Assembly (NCBI GenBank): GCA_964019055.1
Contig: OZ025220.1
Coordinates: forward strand, 1,132,334 to 1,196,333
Reading direction: 5' to 3'
Length of the DNA stretch: 64,000 bases
DNA from: Anthopleura xanthogrammica
Taxonomy: Eukaryota; Cnidaria; Anthozoa; Actiniaria; Actiniidae
The position numbers were made by a program, and so were the translations under genes. Of the stretch, positions 32,950 to 44,300 are shown one piece after another. Under the pieces are notes generated by a model, which saw only the letters and a list, made by a program, of their open reading frames with translations, was not told where the DNA came from and searched no databases. How positions within the stretch are numbered: the stretch's first letter is position 1; the number at the start of each line of letters is the position of its first letter.

Positions 32950-34605
32950 CTGATAGTGATCTACAAGAAAGCGAACTGCCAAGACTCCTTGTTGAATATT
33001 TCCATTTATGAAAATACAGAAAACAAAAACTGAGGGAAAAACAAATGACCAGTTAAACACATTTTGGCTAAGAGTATTTACATTGATAAAACGTTTGTTT
33101 TGCAGCGAACAGTTTCGATACTGAAATAGATATGTTTATTTCATCAGCTAGTCTTGAAAGGTACTCTAGTAGGTCAAGTAGAAATATAATACGCGTTGAC
33201 AAGTCAGTAACGCAACACTAATGCCTTACTAGAATTTAAAATGTTTTTAATAAAGGGGGACTTTGAACCCAAAAGGAACACTTTGGTAAGAAATAATAGA
33301 GTATATAGGATTGGTGAGTGGGGGAGCTCTCGCACAAGCAACCCAGTGAACGCTCCAAGAGCGTCTAGTTTTGCATGAGGCTGTGTTGGCTGTGTTGTGT
33401 AAACACACCGGTCTGTGGCAATTGGGAGACTAAGTTCTAGCGCTCTGATTGAGTTCAGTGATTCGGGGGAAACTTTCGCATCGGAAAAAAGATTTTACCT
33501 TAAATTCACCATTGAATACCTTCTTTGGTCAACTGAGAAGCTGCCTTGAAAACTTGAAAACGATCGACTCAGAAAATTCAAATTAAGGAGCCGTAATCCT
33601 ACTCACCTTCAAGAACCGAATTTCAAAATAGTGGTGCATTTTGTCTCGTAGCTTACGAGATAAAAGTTTATGTTGTATGGCAATGTCATCTCCTAGTTAA
33701 AAACTATATGGCCTATCAAATATCCTGGGGGAAGGTCGTTTAATTCATGCAAGTTATAGGTTGGGAAGTCTTCTGCGTAGCGTAAACACTTCTGCACAGT
33801 CGTGAGTCTTGGCTTCTGAATATGACTCGTAGTTCACAGTCACAAAGACTTCCAATCAGCATCATTCAGAGAAAAACGGACGAAAAACAATTGGTTTGAA
33901 TGAATTTGCCAAGTGAAAGGAATCTAGGAAGCAATCTCTTTAAATGCTGTAAATTTGAAAAGAGTTTGACAAGAAATAGTTATGCTTTCATCGACTTCAA
34001 GTGGCTCTATCTTGCTAAAGGAAATGGCAGTTTTGCCATTCGCTATGTCAACGCCAAGTCACAAAATCTTTCATTACTATTACCAGTCTCAAAAGAAAAG
34101 CCAAAAACTATGCTTATTAAATACAAGAGGTTTAGGTGGCTATCTATTTATTAATGCAAACACTTCAACACAATGTACTGCTTCGTCGTGTCAAAATCAG
34201 TACGAACCCTACGTGTGGAAGCTTCCAAATATTAAGAAATGTGTTCTCGTGCACGTGGACGTGCACGAGATGTGAGTTTTATATAATAAATATAATATGA
34301 TATGAATATGAAAACTCTATAATATGAGTTTTACTTTATTGTAATTTTTACATTATTTTAAAATTGATTGGATTAGACTGTACAATATTTACAATGACAA
34401 TATCAGTTCTGTCAATTAAAACACATAAGCTTTACACTATTCCCTCAGTATATTTACACTAGCTATACTTTATTATATAAGTTAGTACATATTCCAGTTA
34501 CCTCCTGACAATAACTTGACTTGAACATGATAACAACTCTGTTTCTTTAGGAAAAAAATCAAAATTATTTATTAAACAATTATTAGATTAATTACATATT
34601 TATTG
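32950..34605. other. No supportable gene
   Basis: Two overlapping short frames at 33900-34275 have no recognisable domain or splice support. At 34247-34272 gtgcacgtggacgtgcac is a small palindrome. The rest is AT-rich unique sequence. Confidence 0.45.
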
Positions 34606-34612
34606 CATTTTC

Positions 34613-35604
34613 TTATTCATTTATCTTGATAATTATTGTGCGAGGTAAAGAACCCTTTTGTTCTTTGTTTTGTTTAGCTTTGATGGCCAGCTCTCCATAA
34701 TACTTGGAGAGGGTTTCTTCTTTATCTGGATTGATAGTCAGTGTGTCATCGTCATCGATATCATCTTCAGCATCACCACCACCATCGTCTGGTCTTGACC
34801 TGGAAGTACTGCCTGGTTTTGTGAAACAAGCCTCAAGTGGCTTTCTTGCTTGATTCATTAATGACCTCTTCCACTAGATCTTGACAAATTGGACATATTT
34901 GTCTCCCTGGCCACAGTCAAACCTACTTGTTATAGACAAAGGCAGTATAAACTGATTGCAAATATGGCAATATTTTTGTGTTGCTGGAGAATTCTGTTGT
35001 GCCTCACAGCCCTGGCATGGAAGTGTAGGGCTTGGATTTAATTTGATGTATTCGTCTACACGTTTAATGAGTTTGTCCTTTAAACCATCAGTGCTTAGTT
35101 TGTAAATGACACATAGGGCTTTCAGCTCAGACTTGTACGTCAATTTGGTTCTAATCTTACTGGTGGATAACATGATAACATGGGCACATTTCTTTCGCAT
35201 GTATGACTTCTGGGATTTCATCTTCAATCTTTCTTTGCATCCTGAACACACGAGTTTGCGCGAAGGTCTGGCACATTGATGTGGGAAAACATGTGCAGGT
35301 ACTTGGTCAAAGATTTCTGTTTGGTAAGATAATAGCTCAGCACTATCATATATATGTTGCACTTTCTTCCAGGGGTTTTGTGGTTGATCCAAATGCCTTG
35401 TCAAATAAGGTCTTGACAAATTGACTAGCTTTTGTTATGATAGCAAAGTGCTTGGTTGAAGTTGCAGGTGTAATATTTTTGGAATAGCAGTCAAGCTTTC
35501 TAACCAAATAAGTTTCATGGATTTCTTTGTTTTCCCCTTTAATTTCATCTACCCAGATTGCTGCCTCTCTAATTTGTTCAGAATTGTATGTTGGACCTGT
35601 ATGT
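34613..35604 (-). pseudogene. Unrecognised protein remnant with CxxC pairs, frameshifted
   Basis: An acceptor-like cacatacag at 35605 opens a frame reading PTYNSEQIREAAIWVDEI and continuing to FVKTLFDKAFG. It then stops. The next coding-like segment is one frame off (DSAELLSYQTEIFDQVPAH). That segment carries CSGC, a Leu-rich LCVIYKLSTDGLKDKLIKR stretch resembling a SAP motif (weak), CQGC and CHIC, then stops with TAG. The frame reopens after six codons to an acidic Asp-rich stretch and ends at 34613. Cys pairs suggest metal binding. I do not recognise the family. It may be the 3' part of the gene at 36328-37830, with the TATTG satellite in the intron between. Confidence 0.5.
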
Positions 35605-35606
35605 GA

Positions 35607-36099
35607 GTATTGTATTGTATTGTATTGTATTGTATTGTATTGTATTGTATTGTATTGTATTGTATTGTATTGTATTGTATTGTATTGTATTGTATTGTAT
35701 TGTATTGTATTGTATTGTATTGTATTGTATTGTATTGTATTGTATTGTATTGTATTGTATTGTATTGTATTGTATTGTATTGTATTGTATTGTATTGTAT
35801 TGTATTGTATTGTATTGTATTGTATTGTATTGTATTGTATTGTATTGTATTGTATTGTATTGTATGGTATTGTATGGTATTGTATGGTATTGTATGGTAT
35901 TGTATGGTATTGTATGGTATTGTATGGTATTGTATGGTATTGTATTGTATTGTATTGTATTGTATTGTATGGTATTGTATTGTATTGTATTGTATTGTAT
36001 TGTATTGTATTGTATTGTATTGTATTGTATTGTATTGTATTGTATTGTATTGTATTGTATTGTATTGTATTGTATTGTATTGTATTGTATTGTATTGTA
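35607..36099. repeat. (TATTG)n pentanucleotide satellite with TATGG block
   Basis: About 98 units. Between about 35865 and 35940 every second unit is TATGG, giving a 10-bp higher-order period; one more TATGG lies near 35970. Its open frames are artefacts. Confidence 0.97.
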
Positions 36100-36327
36100 C
36101 TGAAAGAAAGAGTAAGGAAGTTTTAGGCCTCCAAAAAATATAAAGTTGAGTATAAAGAAAGCCACCAATGTATCCATTATTTACTTATATATTTATATAT
36201 GTAGGTTGCGTACCAGAAAAAAAATATCTCAACAAGTACTTCACTGAAATGGGGCAAGAACTTCAACATTTCTTTTCCCATTGGATGGTTATCTTCTGCC
36301 AATAATGGATTCATGACAGGGTGATCA

Positions 36328-37830
36328 TTATCGCAAGAAGAGCCTCTCCAGGACTTCAATCCATGCATCTTTGTCATTAGAAGTGAATGTTGAAATAATG
36401 TCAAGTGACAATCCAAGGTATTCCTCAAAGAAGGTCATCATTAACACTATTGATGGTTTCCACCTAATGTAAACAAAACACAATGACAGTTTAAATTTTC
36501 ACTCAGATTATCACTAGTTATGTAACTTATTATCAAGCATTACCAAATCTTGGATTATTCATTTATTTATTTTTTACTACCTTTGATTATTTTGCAGTAC
36601 AGACGTGAAAATGTCTTCACGGACAATAAGCCATGCTTCTCGTAATATCGATAGGTAGTATGCTTGCCTTTCAAATCTTGTGTTAGGCCTGATTGGAGTT
36701 GCATTTGAATGGAGGAAATTGTAAAGTGGACAAATGATAATCTCATAATAATGGATGAATAATCCAGAGTGTGCACTCTTGCCCATGTGGAAGTTAGCTG
36801 TCAAAGAATACACATGAGGTAAGAGTGAGATTGAATCATGTATTATAATTTGGTTTGATATTTAATGTGGGTTATTACCAGCAAGTGGAACCATACAGGT
36901 ACCAAATTCTTCTTTATGCTCATCTGCATACACTGCTCTAAGTCCATCTCTAAATAATTGGTAATCTGTGGGGGTTGGAATGCACTGTCCTACAAAAATG
37001 TCTGGCATTTTTTCCTTGACATTACGCCATACATCCATTAATTGTTTTACAGATTTAACATAACCTGTGGATAAAATTCCAAAATTACATGCTTGTCTCC
37101 ACCTAAATGAGGAAGCAACTTCATACAAAAGACCATTAATGTTGATTTTATCAAAATCATAGTGCTGAATATCATAGCACTATTAACAGAAGTCTATAAT
37201 AATGAAGTAACCTTAGTCCAAGCATAATCCCTATCATTAAATGGGTGCATTGTTACAACTGTATATATGTATATGTGTAAAAATTGCATTTATATTGCCT
37301 TGTCTTCTTGTATCTGGTAGTATTTTAGGCTCAAATTGTTACTACTATATTGTATGTTTGACTTATTTACCAGGTTTGCAATCAACAAGGTGAATGTGTT
37401 CAAGACGTTGTCCTCCCTCAACTTTTGCATATGGTGCAACTGGAAACCTGTTGCTATGAAGTGGGTGTGTAGTGAATTTCTCAAATTCTGCTAGTTTCTT
37501 TGTCTGCCTCCTAAGAAAGAGCTGTTTAGAAAACAATATTTTAGTGCCATAAAAACCTTTCTTATTCATATACTCATTTCAACATATTAGTTCAATGGCA
37601 TACATATCTGGTACAAACAATATTAAAATAATACTGGTAATGTCTTGCATACCAAGTGTTCTGATTCATCTAGTTGCCCAACATCATTGTCATCTCTTGA
37701 ATGTAGCCAGTGTGCAAAGTTGTGTGTAGCCGTGTGTTTTCTCTTGTGGTGACATTAAATAGAAATGAGTCCTGTTAAAGTCATCTGCCAAGAGCACTGG
37801 AGTGATGTGACTATTCACCAGCACCTTTAA
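36328..37830 (-). pseudogene. Unrecognised multi-exon gene, probably decaying
   Basis: Minus-strand exons chain through GT-AG sites with matching phases: about 37735-37653 (FAHWLHSRDDNDVGQL), 37521-37371 (LAEFEKFTTHPLHSNRFPVA), 37258-37212 (VTMHPFNDRDYAWTK), 37179-36879 (LLYEVASSFRWRQACNFG, then DVWRNVKEKMPDIFVG), 36797-36581 (NFHMGKSAHSGLFIHYYE) and 36463-36328 (WKPSIVLMMTFFEEYLGLSL). Phase agreement over five introns is strong evidence for a once-real gene. Two breaks are likely: before the first exon, where SHITPVLLADDFNRTHFYLM lies in another frame, and near 36330, where the frame stops but DNDHPVMNPLLAEDNHPMG continues one frame away. These may be decay or assembly indels. No domain was recognised and no signal peptide is seen. 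Confidence 0.55.
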
Positions 37831-37839
37831 CTTTATACG

Positions 37840-38670
37840 AAATACACTAATTTATGTTTTATTCTAAAATATTTTCTATAAAATGTTAATATCATATTAA
37901 TATTAATAATGGTTATATATTGGTTATCAAATGCATGTATAATTGATGAGGATTGAGCAGGCATAATTGATGACGAGTGGGATATCCACAGTATGCCACT
38001 TGAAACCATTGTATAACAACTTTATCCAACAACACAGAAAATACAAAACATTTTTAATTAATTCCTATTTGTTATTTTTAATTTTTATAAAGTTTATTTT
38101 TCTATGACAACATTTTTGCAATCAGGTGTATATGAACTTTTAAAAAATCGATATTTTGAATCTTCGCGAGTTTTGAATTTTTGAGTAGTTCAAAATCAAA
38201 TTTTGAATGTTATAGAGTAGAAAACTGAGGCGTTAATTTGAAATATTGGGTTTCTCACTAAATTTAGTTAGCAAGTTGTTTTATACGATTTGTATTTATA
38301 TATACTCCATGTTGTGTCTTGAGCATGCGCAGTCCTTTGAAATATGAGTCCCACATGGGATATCGCAAGAACACTAGATACTGGTATTTCAGTGAAATTT
38401 CATTTCACAGTGTTTGTGTATACAGTAACACTCCTTGGATGTACTTACACTGACCCATAGCCATTCGCAAACCCCTGTCAATGCACGCTTCTGCGAGGCT
38501 AACATGGAAATACGAAAGAAATGACACAAATTCCATCCAGAAAAGTGTGATTTCTTTTGTGTTTCATGTTAGCCTCGCATCCAAAATGATTTTAAGATTA
38601 AGGGTCAATTATATACAGGGAGAATAAACATTAGTATGCAAGGGGAATATGTCATATTCCCCTTTGCATA
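37840..38670. other. No gene; repeat copy at 38053-38131
   Basis: ttaattaattcctatttgtt through gacaacatttttgcaatcag matches two inverted copies at 48439-48528 and 48858-48943. The rest is AT-rich. Confidence 0.5.
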
Positions 38671-38674
38671 ATAA

Positions 38675-38825
38675 GCAATTATTGGACGAGGTTGAGCAAA
38701 ATATCGTTATTTGTTAGTGGCGAGCAAGCAATTATTTGCCGATGCCAAAGGAAGAGGCAAATAATTGCTTGCGAGGCACTAACAAATCTCGATATTTTAC
38801 GATAACCGAGTTCAATAATTGTTTT
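38675..38825. repeat. Foldback element, CAATTATTGGACGAGG ends
   Basis: caattattggacgaggttga on the left and the mirrored ccgagttcaataattg on the right, with gcaagcaattatttgcc/ggcaaataattgcttgc pairing inside. The same family lies at 44236-44394, and a remnant at 25079-25205. Confidence 0.7.
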
Positions 38826-38992
38826 ATCATTCAAATTATTTATTCTAATCTTTGAGGGGCAGTGCGCGCAAGTCAAACAATAACAAAGAAGTCAGTTCAT
38901 TGTTTTATGTTCACTCCAGAACTCAAAATACAAAATAACTAGATATCTTAAAAGAATAATTTTCCAAACTTTGGATTTCTCTTTCTTTAATA

Positions 38993-39632
38993 AGGTGACT
39001 GACTACTTTAGAACGTTCAATTTGAGCCCACGATCTGCGCGCGCACAAAAATCGCTCAAAACCGCATAACCTTCAATATTTTATTGAGGAACCATACACG
39101 TTTTGAACTTCAACAGGGCAAAAACCCCGAATTTTGCACGGGACTCTATATTTTTCTTTGAATTTCCTACATCAACCGGTAAAAATTAATCTTTTGAGAA
39201 AGTTTAAGAAAAACGTAATTATTAGAACTTATAAAAAAAGCGTTTTATGTGATTTTGTTGTTGTCGTTTGAGTACGATTTTCGGTTGATTGAGCTATGCA
39301 AGAGGCTGAATTTTTAGCATATTTTAAAAACTTTCTTCAAATATTTTTAGTTAGTCTTCAAAAATAATGTTTAAAGTAGATGTCCTGAGAAATTTGCTTC
39401 CAGAGCTTCTTTAATTTTTGAGTTATCAATTTTTGTGTTCAAAGCTTGATTTCCGCCATTTTTCTTTCGAAATCTTGTCAAGATGGTCATATTCAAAATT
39501 CATTATCTCGTAAACGAGCTCGGGAAACCCCATTTTTCTTTTCATTTTTGGAATCAGCGTTAAATTCTGTGTAAAATATCTTTCTAAGAACATTTTGTAA
39601 TTATTCCTTGCTAAAGTAGTCAGTCACCTTGA
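38993..39632. mobile_element. 640-bp TIR element, ends AAGGTGACTGACTACTTTAG
   Basis: The 20-bp ends are exact inverted repeats. No transposase frame lies inside. A copy matching its left half starts at 27466. Target duplication is not clear. Confidence 0.72.
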
Positions 39633-39639
39633 GATACTG

Positions 39640-40450
39640 TCTAAAAACATTTACAGCAACTTTAGTGGGTTTTTTTTTTGTTTGTTGGTATTTTGACTCT
39701 TTTTACTGTCTATTAAGCATTCCAAATCTTTTTCAGACAGTTAAGGGAAGCGAGCCATTGTCAAAAACAACGTTACTGCGCATGAGCAGACCGTTATTTG
39801 TAGCAAATTGGCTTTGCATCGTAATGCGCATGAGCAGATCGTTATTTGTAGGCAGTTATTTGCAGTTCTCTCTGCCAATCAAAATGACGGAAAAAATAAT
39901 TTGAAAGATAATAATGTTTATTCCTCCTGCATATTTGATTAGCTCGTAAGCCCAAAATTTTCCAATAAAGATTCCAAAGGCTTTGAGACACTTGGGAATT
40001 GGGCAAGGGGTTATGCAGTCTCGTACCCAGAGCTCCTCGGCCTCGTCACTCTCCCGAAGAGGCTCTGGTAACAGCCGTTTTTCGCTCGATGCTGATTGGT
40101 CCAATTAGCCGCGCATGCGCGAACATCTCAAGTGATTAATGCTAAAAGCTGATTCGAGATTGGATGATTCTATTTGACGCTCAGAACATTTTAGTTTTGA
40201 AATGCTTCACGCATAAAGACAGCTGACTAAATTTCCCGAAGGCTCTGCTAAATATAATTTCAATATTGCGGATTAGGTAAACATTCTAGGAAGAATTTTA
40301 GCCACAGAAATCCAAATATCTTCCTTTTTACTTGAAAGAGGATGCTAGACAGTCTGTGGAATACTTCACGCAATTTCAGGTATATTTTCGAAGATTTACG
40401 TCTCTGAGCTCGAGTTTTGTGTGTGTTTTCAACTCGGAAACTTTAATTTT
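39640..40450. other. No gene seen
   Basis: Contains two copies of gcgcatgagcaga-type sequence near 39778 and 39828, and a ccagagctcctcggcctcgt ... gaggctctgg hairpin at 40027-40072. It ends where unit C homology begins. Confidence 0.4.
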
Positions 40451-40454
40451 TTGT

Positions 40455-41351
40455 TGTCGGATTTACCGGCGTTTAAACAAACTTCCTTTTTTAACTCGTG
40501 GATACGACGAAGAGTTGAAACGAGTTTTTGAGACGGGTCTGAATATGCAAATGTGTCACTCACTCGCTCACTATAGCGTTAGCAGATCGATATTTAACGT
40601 TAATCCATCGTCTTACGTCATCTGCTTACGAACTGCACCCGAATGTAATTTTAGCTCTCCGAGTTTTTGACCTTAACTAATTCAAGACCTTCCCATATAA
40701 TTATATAAGTAAATCGAATAGCTAGAGTTTGATGTGGGATGGTATCTAGCACGGAGTCGGCTGAGCATGCGCACAGACGGATGATAGCTTAACGTACGTC
40801 AGAAAAATCAAGGAAAGATTCACGTTGAAGTAAGACAATAAAATAAACGTCTATGATAATAATAATAACCAACTTTATTTATAGAGGGTAAAACACGAAA
40901 CAGATTGCCCTGATAAACTTGTGGCCCTCGAAACTACACTTTCAATGAGTCAAATCTTCGTTTGAAGTAAGCGAGACGAAATCGTAAACATGTTCAACTT
41001 AATTGGTGTACTGATTAGTTATAAGTCTCGATTACTTCTTGTATCGCGATTCTCCTACAAGTTTGATCTGGAGAGAGCCGCATACATACACCCGTATTGT
41101 CGGCTCAGAATAACCGCGCGATAGAAAAATCACGATACAAAACTTATTGCGATTTTGAGCCGCTAACACGGGTTATATTGACGGCGTTGGAAGAAAATGT
41201 ATTCCATAATCTCCCAACTACCTGCCAATATAAAGCCCTATTGGCGGCTCAAAATCGCAATAAGCTATAAGTATTCACTGGTTCCTTTTTGCTTAAAATC
41301 GAAGACTCTGCAATATGAGGCATTTGATTAATGCTACAAAAGGTCATTTCT
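40455..41351. repeat. FReD unit C, 3' flanking block
   Basis: Same block as beside copies A, B and D. It carries the truncated retroposon tail (about 40849-40930) shared with unit B and missing from A and D. Confidence 0.7.
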
Positions 41352-44300
41352 TTAGCCAATTTGTACTCGAAAAGGGTGGGGGTCACGCATAAGGCGGAAA
41401 AGGCGGCGCTTGGGGATAAGGGGAGGACGGGGGTATTGACAGGGAGGAATTTTAAGATCACTTGTTTTCTCCTTAAGGCGGATTTCTGTTGGTCGAAGTT
41501 TCATGTCAGCTTTCTTAAGAGAATAATAATCTCCTTTCCAGCAGTACCAGTTGACTCCCCTCGCAAAAGAAACGCTTGGCGATTGGTGATAGACGCCGTT
41601 AAGATGGCACCACATGCAGCTTTTGAACCACCACGCTCCTTTTCTAAGAACAGCGCAGTTGCTATTTTGCCAGCCAAGAGCATTGTCGCGATCCTTTGTG
41701 GTAAATGGCTGTCCTCGATGGTACGAGAGAGAATCGCCTGCGGTACCTGAAAAACAGAAGTTAATTTTGAATGTGTTGAGGAATGGCAAGATTGGTGCCA
41801 GACAAGGAGAGAAAAAGAGGAAAGGAGAGGAGAGGAGAAAAGAAGCAAGAGTAGATAATACAAATTAGCTCCTCACCTGTGTTATTTAAAACCTCAAGTC
41901 TGTACTTGTTACTTTCATCTGCCACAGCAAAGTAGTCGTACTCTGCATAGGCGCTGTTTCCCTCGTGGTCTCCAAGGTCAATTCGGAGACGTTTACGAGT
42001 CTTGTTTGTCAGTCGGTGGATTTTGTCCAGTCCCAACCAGAACTCTCCTTTCAGGTCACCAAAACCGTTCTTGTAGTCATCCCAACCTCGATAAAAGTCA
42101 ACAGACCCGTCTTGTCGTCTTTGGAGCACTGTCCATCCGCCACCATTGGTTTTCTGGTCACAGTAAACCTGAGTAGAGAAGGAAATAAACTTAGTGCTAC
42201 AAGGATTTCCTTTAATTAATTCATTTGCCTATGCATAAATCATTTATTCTATATGTTTCAGACGTTTGTCCATTTTACGCATAATTATATCCATTTTGAA
42301 ATCAGAAAACATAGAATTTGATCAATCAGATCACAGAAAACCGAAGCCAATTTTAAGCGTGAAAAAAAAATGCTGACCAGGATTTCATAGGTGAAAAAGG
42401 AATTGAGATCAAAAATTTACATTTCATATTGCTAGTCTTTTCAAAATGGATATAATTGAGTAGTAATTCAACTTTGTTTCGTGCAATTTTGGTCTGAAAT
42501 CAAACTTGTGATCACTATACTTATAAAGTTAGTCACCACAACTGAGCTGAGACCGTTGAGCCGAGGTTCATGGGAAACATGTCTCATTAAATAAGTAAAA
42601 CTTTTTGATACAAAATGCAGCTTGAAGCGAGATGCTCCCAGAAGGTTAAACTATAACTGGTAAAATATCTCAAGCCCAACATTAGCTACGAAGTGGTCTC
42701 AGCTTCGTAGTTGTTTTTTTTTTGAGACTAATTTTGTAATTTTGCAATTTTATAATCGCCCGTGAGTTTGATTTCAGACCAAATTGCACTCCATGCACTC
42801 AGTTGAATCACCATTAGTAATCATACTTTAAAAGCTCCTCTTCCATCTGGGTTGATCGTATATACACCACTGTGTTTTCCTCCACATTTGTTAAGAACTT
42901 CAGCACAGTTCCTTGGTTCTTCTATAAAGGCAATCAAACTAAGCAAGATTAACGTGAACCTGCACTTGAAATAAGCCTGGGATAACATATTTTAGTGAGC
43001 CCATATACAGTCAATGTCATTAATGTTGTCCAACAAAAAAGACATTTAGACGAAAAGAAATGTCACGTGTTACCTAATACACTCGCTCTAAATGGTCGAT
43101 CACCCAGCAATCATTGTAGAAGTAGAGTTAATAATCATTATTCTCTGTTCATTGGTACTCATTATAGAGTTTGAAACCAGAATATATATCGTTTAAAACA
43201 AATAAACAAATCATCAAGTAATACTTCTTTTGGTCTTTATGTCTTTTTTCACAGGACATCATTTTTGACAATGACTGCATCTAATGACTGAATTATTTAC
43301 CTTTGCATTTAAGCCGAAACCTTTTCGACAAACAATCGTCTAACTTTTTGAACATACTTTCCACTGTCATGTTCAAAGTCTTCATCAAGGCTCCTATGGA
43401 TAGGATATCTCTTTCCTCGTTACTCGCCGCTGATCTCTTGACAAACGAGTGCACGTGTATGTCTCCTATGCGAAAAAAGAACAGCATGGTTTCTATGAGT
43501 ACCAGGAGAAAGTTTCTAGCATCTTGAATCCTGTCTCGACCCCTTGGAAGACAAAACAATAGGTTCCGTTTCTCAGGAGATGGAAATTCTTTTGTTTTGA
43601 CCTCCAAATTGAGCTGCTTTGATGTCACGTGAAATGGGTCTATAAGTTCTACCTCACGCTGGTCATAGATGGTACCAGACGAATTGATTTTTTAACCGTT
43701 ATATTATTTAACCAGTTTATACCATATGCAAGGAACCTTCTCTTTATTTGCAGGCCACAGTTCCGTATTATCCTATTAAATATAATTATCCTATTACATA
43801 TAATTTTTTAATGATCACTGAATATTGTCACTTTTAAATTATAGTGCGTGTGAGTGATAGTGTGAGAGATTTCTATTATATATTAGAAAAAACCTACTAA
43901 TGGTCTATCACCAATCGAGCCCTGTGATTGGCTGAGCTACTAGGGGTCTATTAGTGATAGACCTCTAGTAGTGAAAAGCGCCGGTTTTGAAAACGAAAAA
44001 AAACATATTTAAAGCAAAATCCAAAACTTTTTGCATCCTTTTATTGGACCGATTAGTAGGTTTTTACTAAAACAATTAGACCATTCGGACTCGAGGACTA
44101 ATTGTTAATTATTATTACTATGGAGAGTAGTTTTTACATGGGAATGCAGTTTCCCCCTACTACTATCCATTACCAATTTTTAGTTACTTTTTCCTGCTTT
44201 AATTTATATTCATTTGTTTTCTTTCTGTAATGGTATTAAACAATTATTGGATGAGGTTGAGCATGATATCGTAAATTATCAAGACCAAGGCCGTGTTATC

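Noticed and set aside
39856..40104. Minus-strand 82-codon frame ending in a hydrophobic stretch
   Set aside because: It lies over a hairpin repeat (agagctcctcgg/gaggctctgg), with no splice support and no recognisable family.
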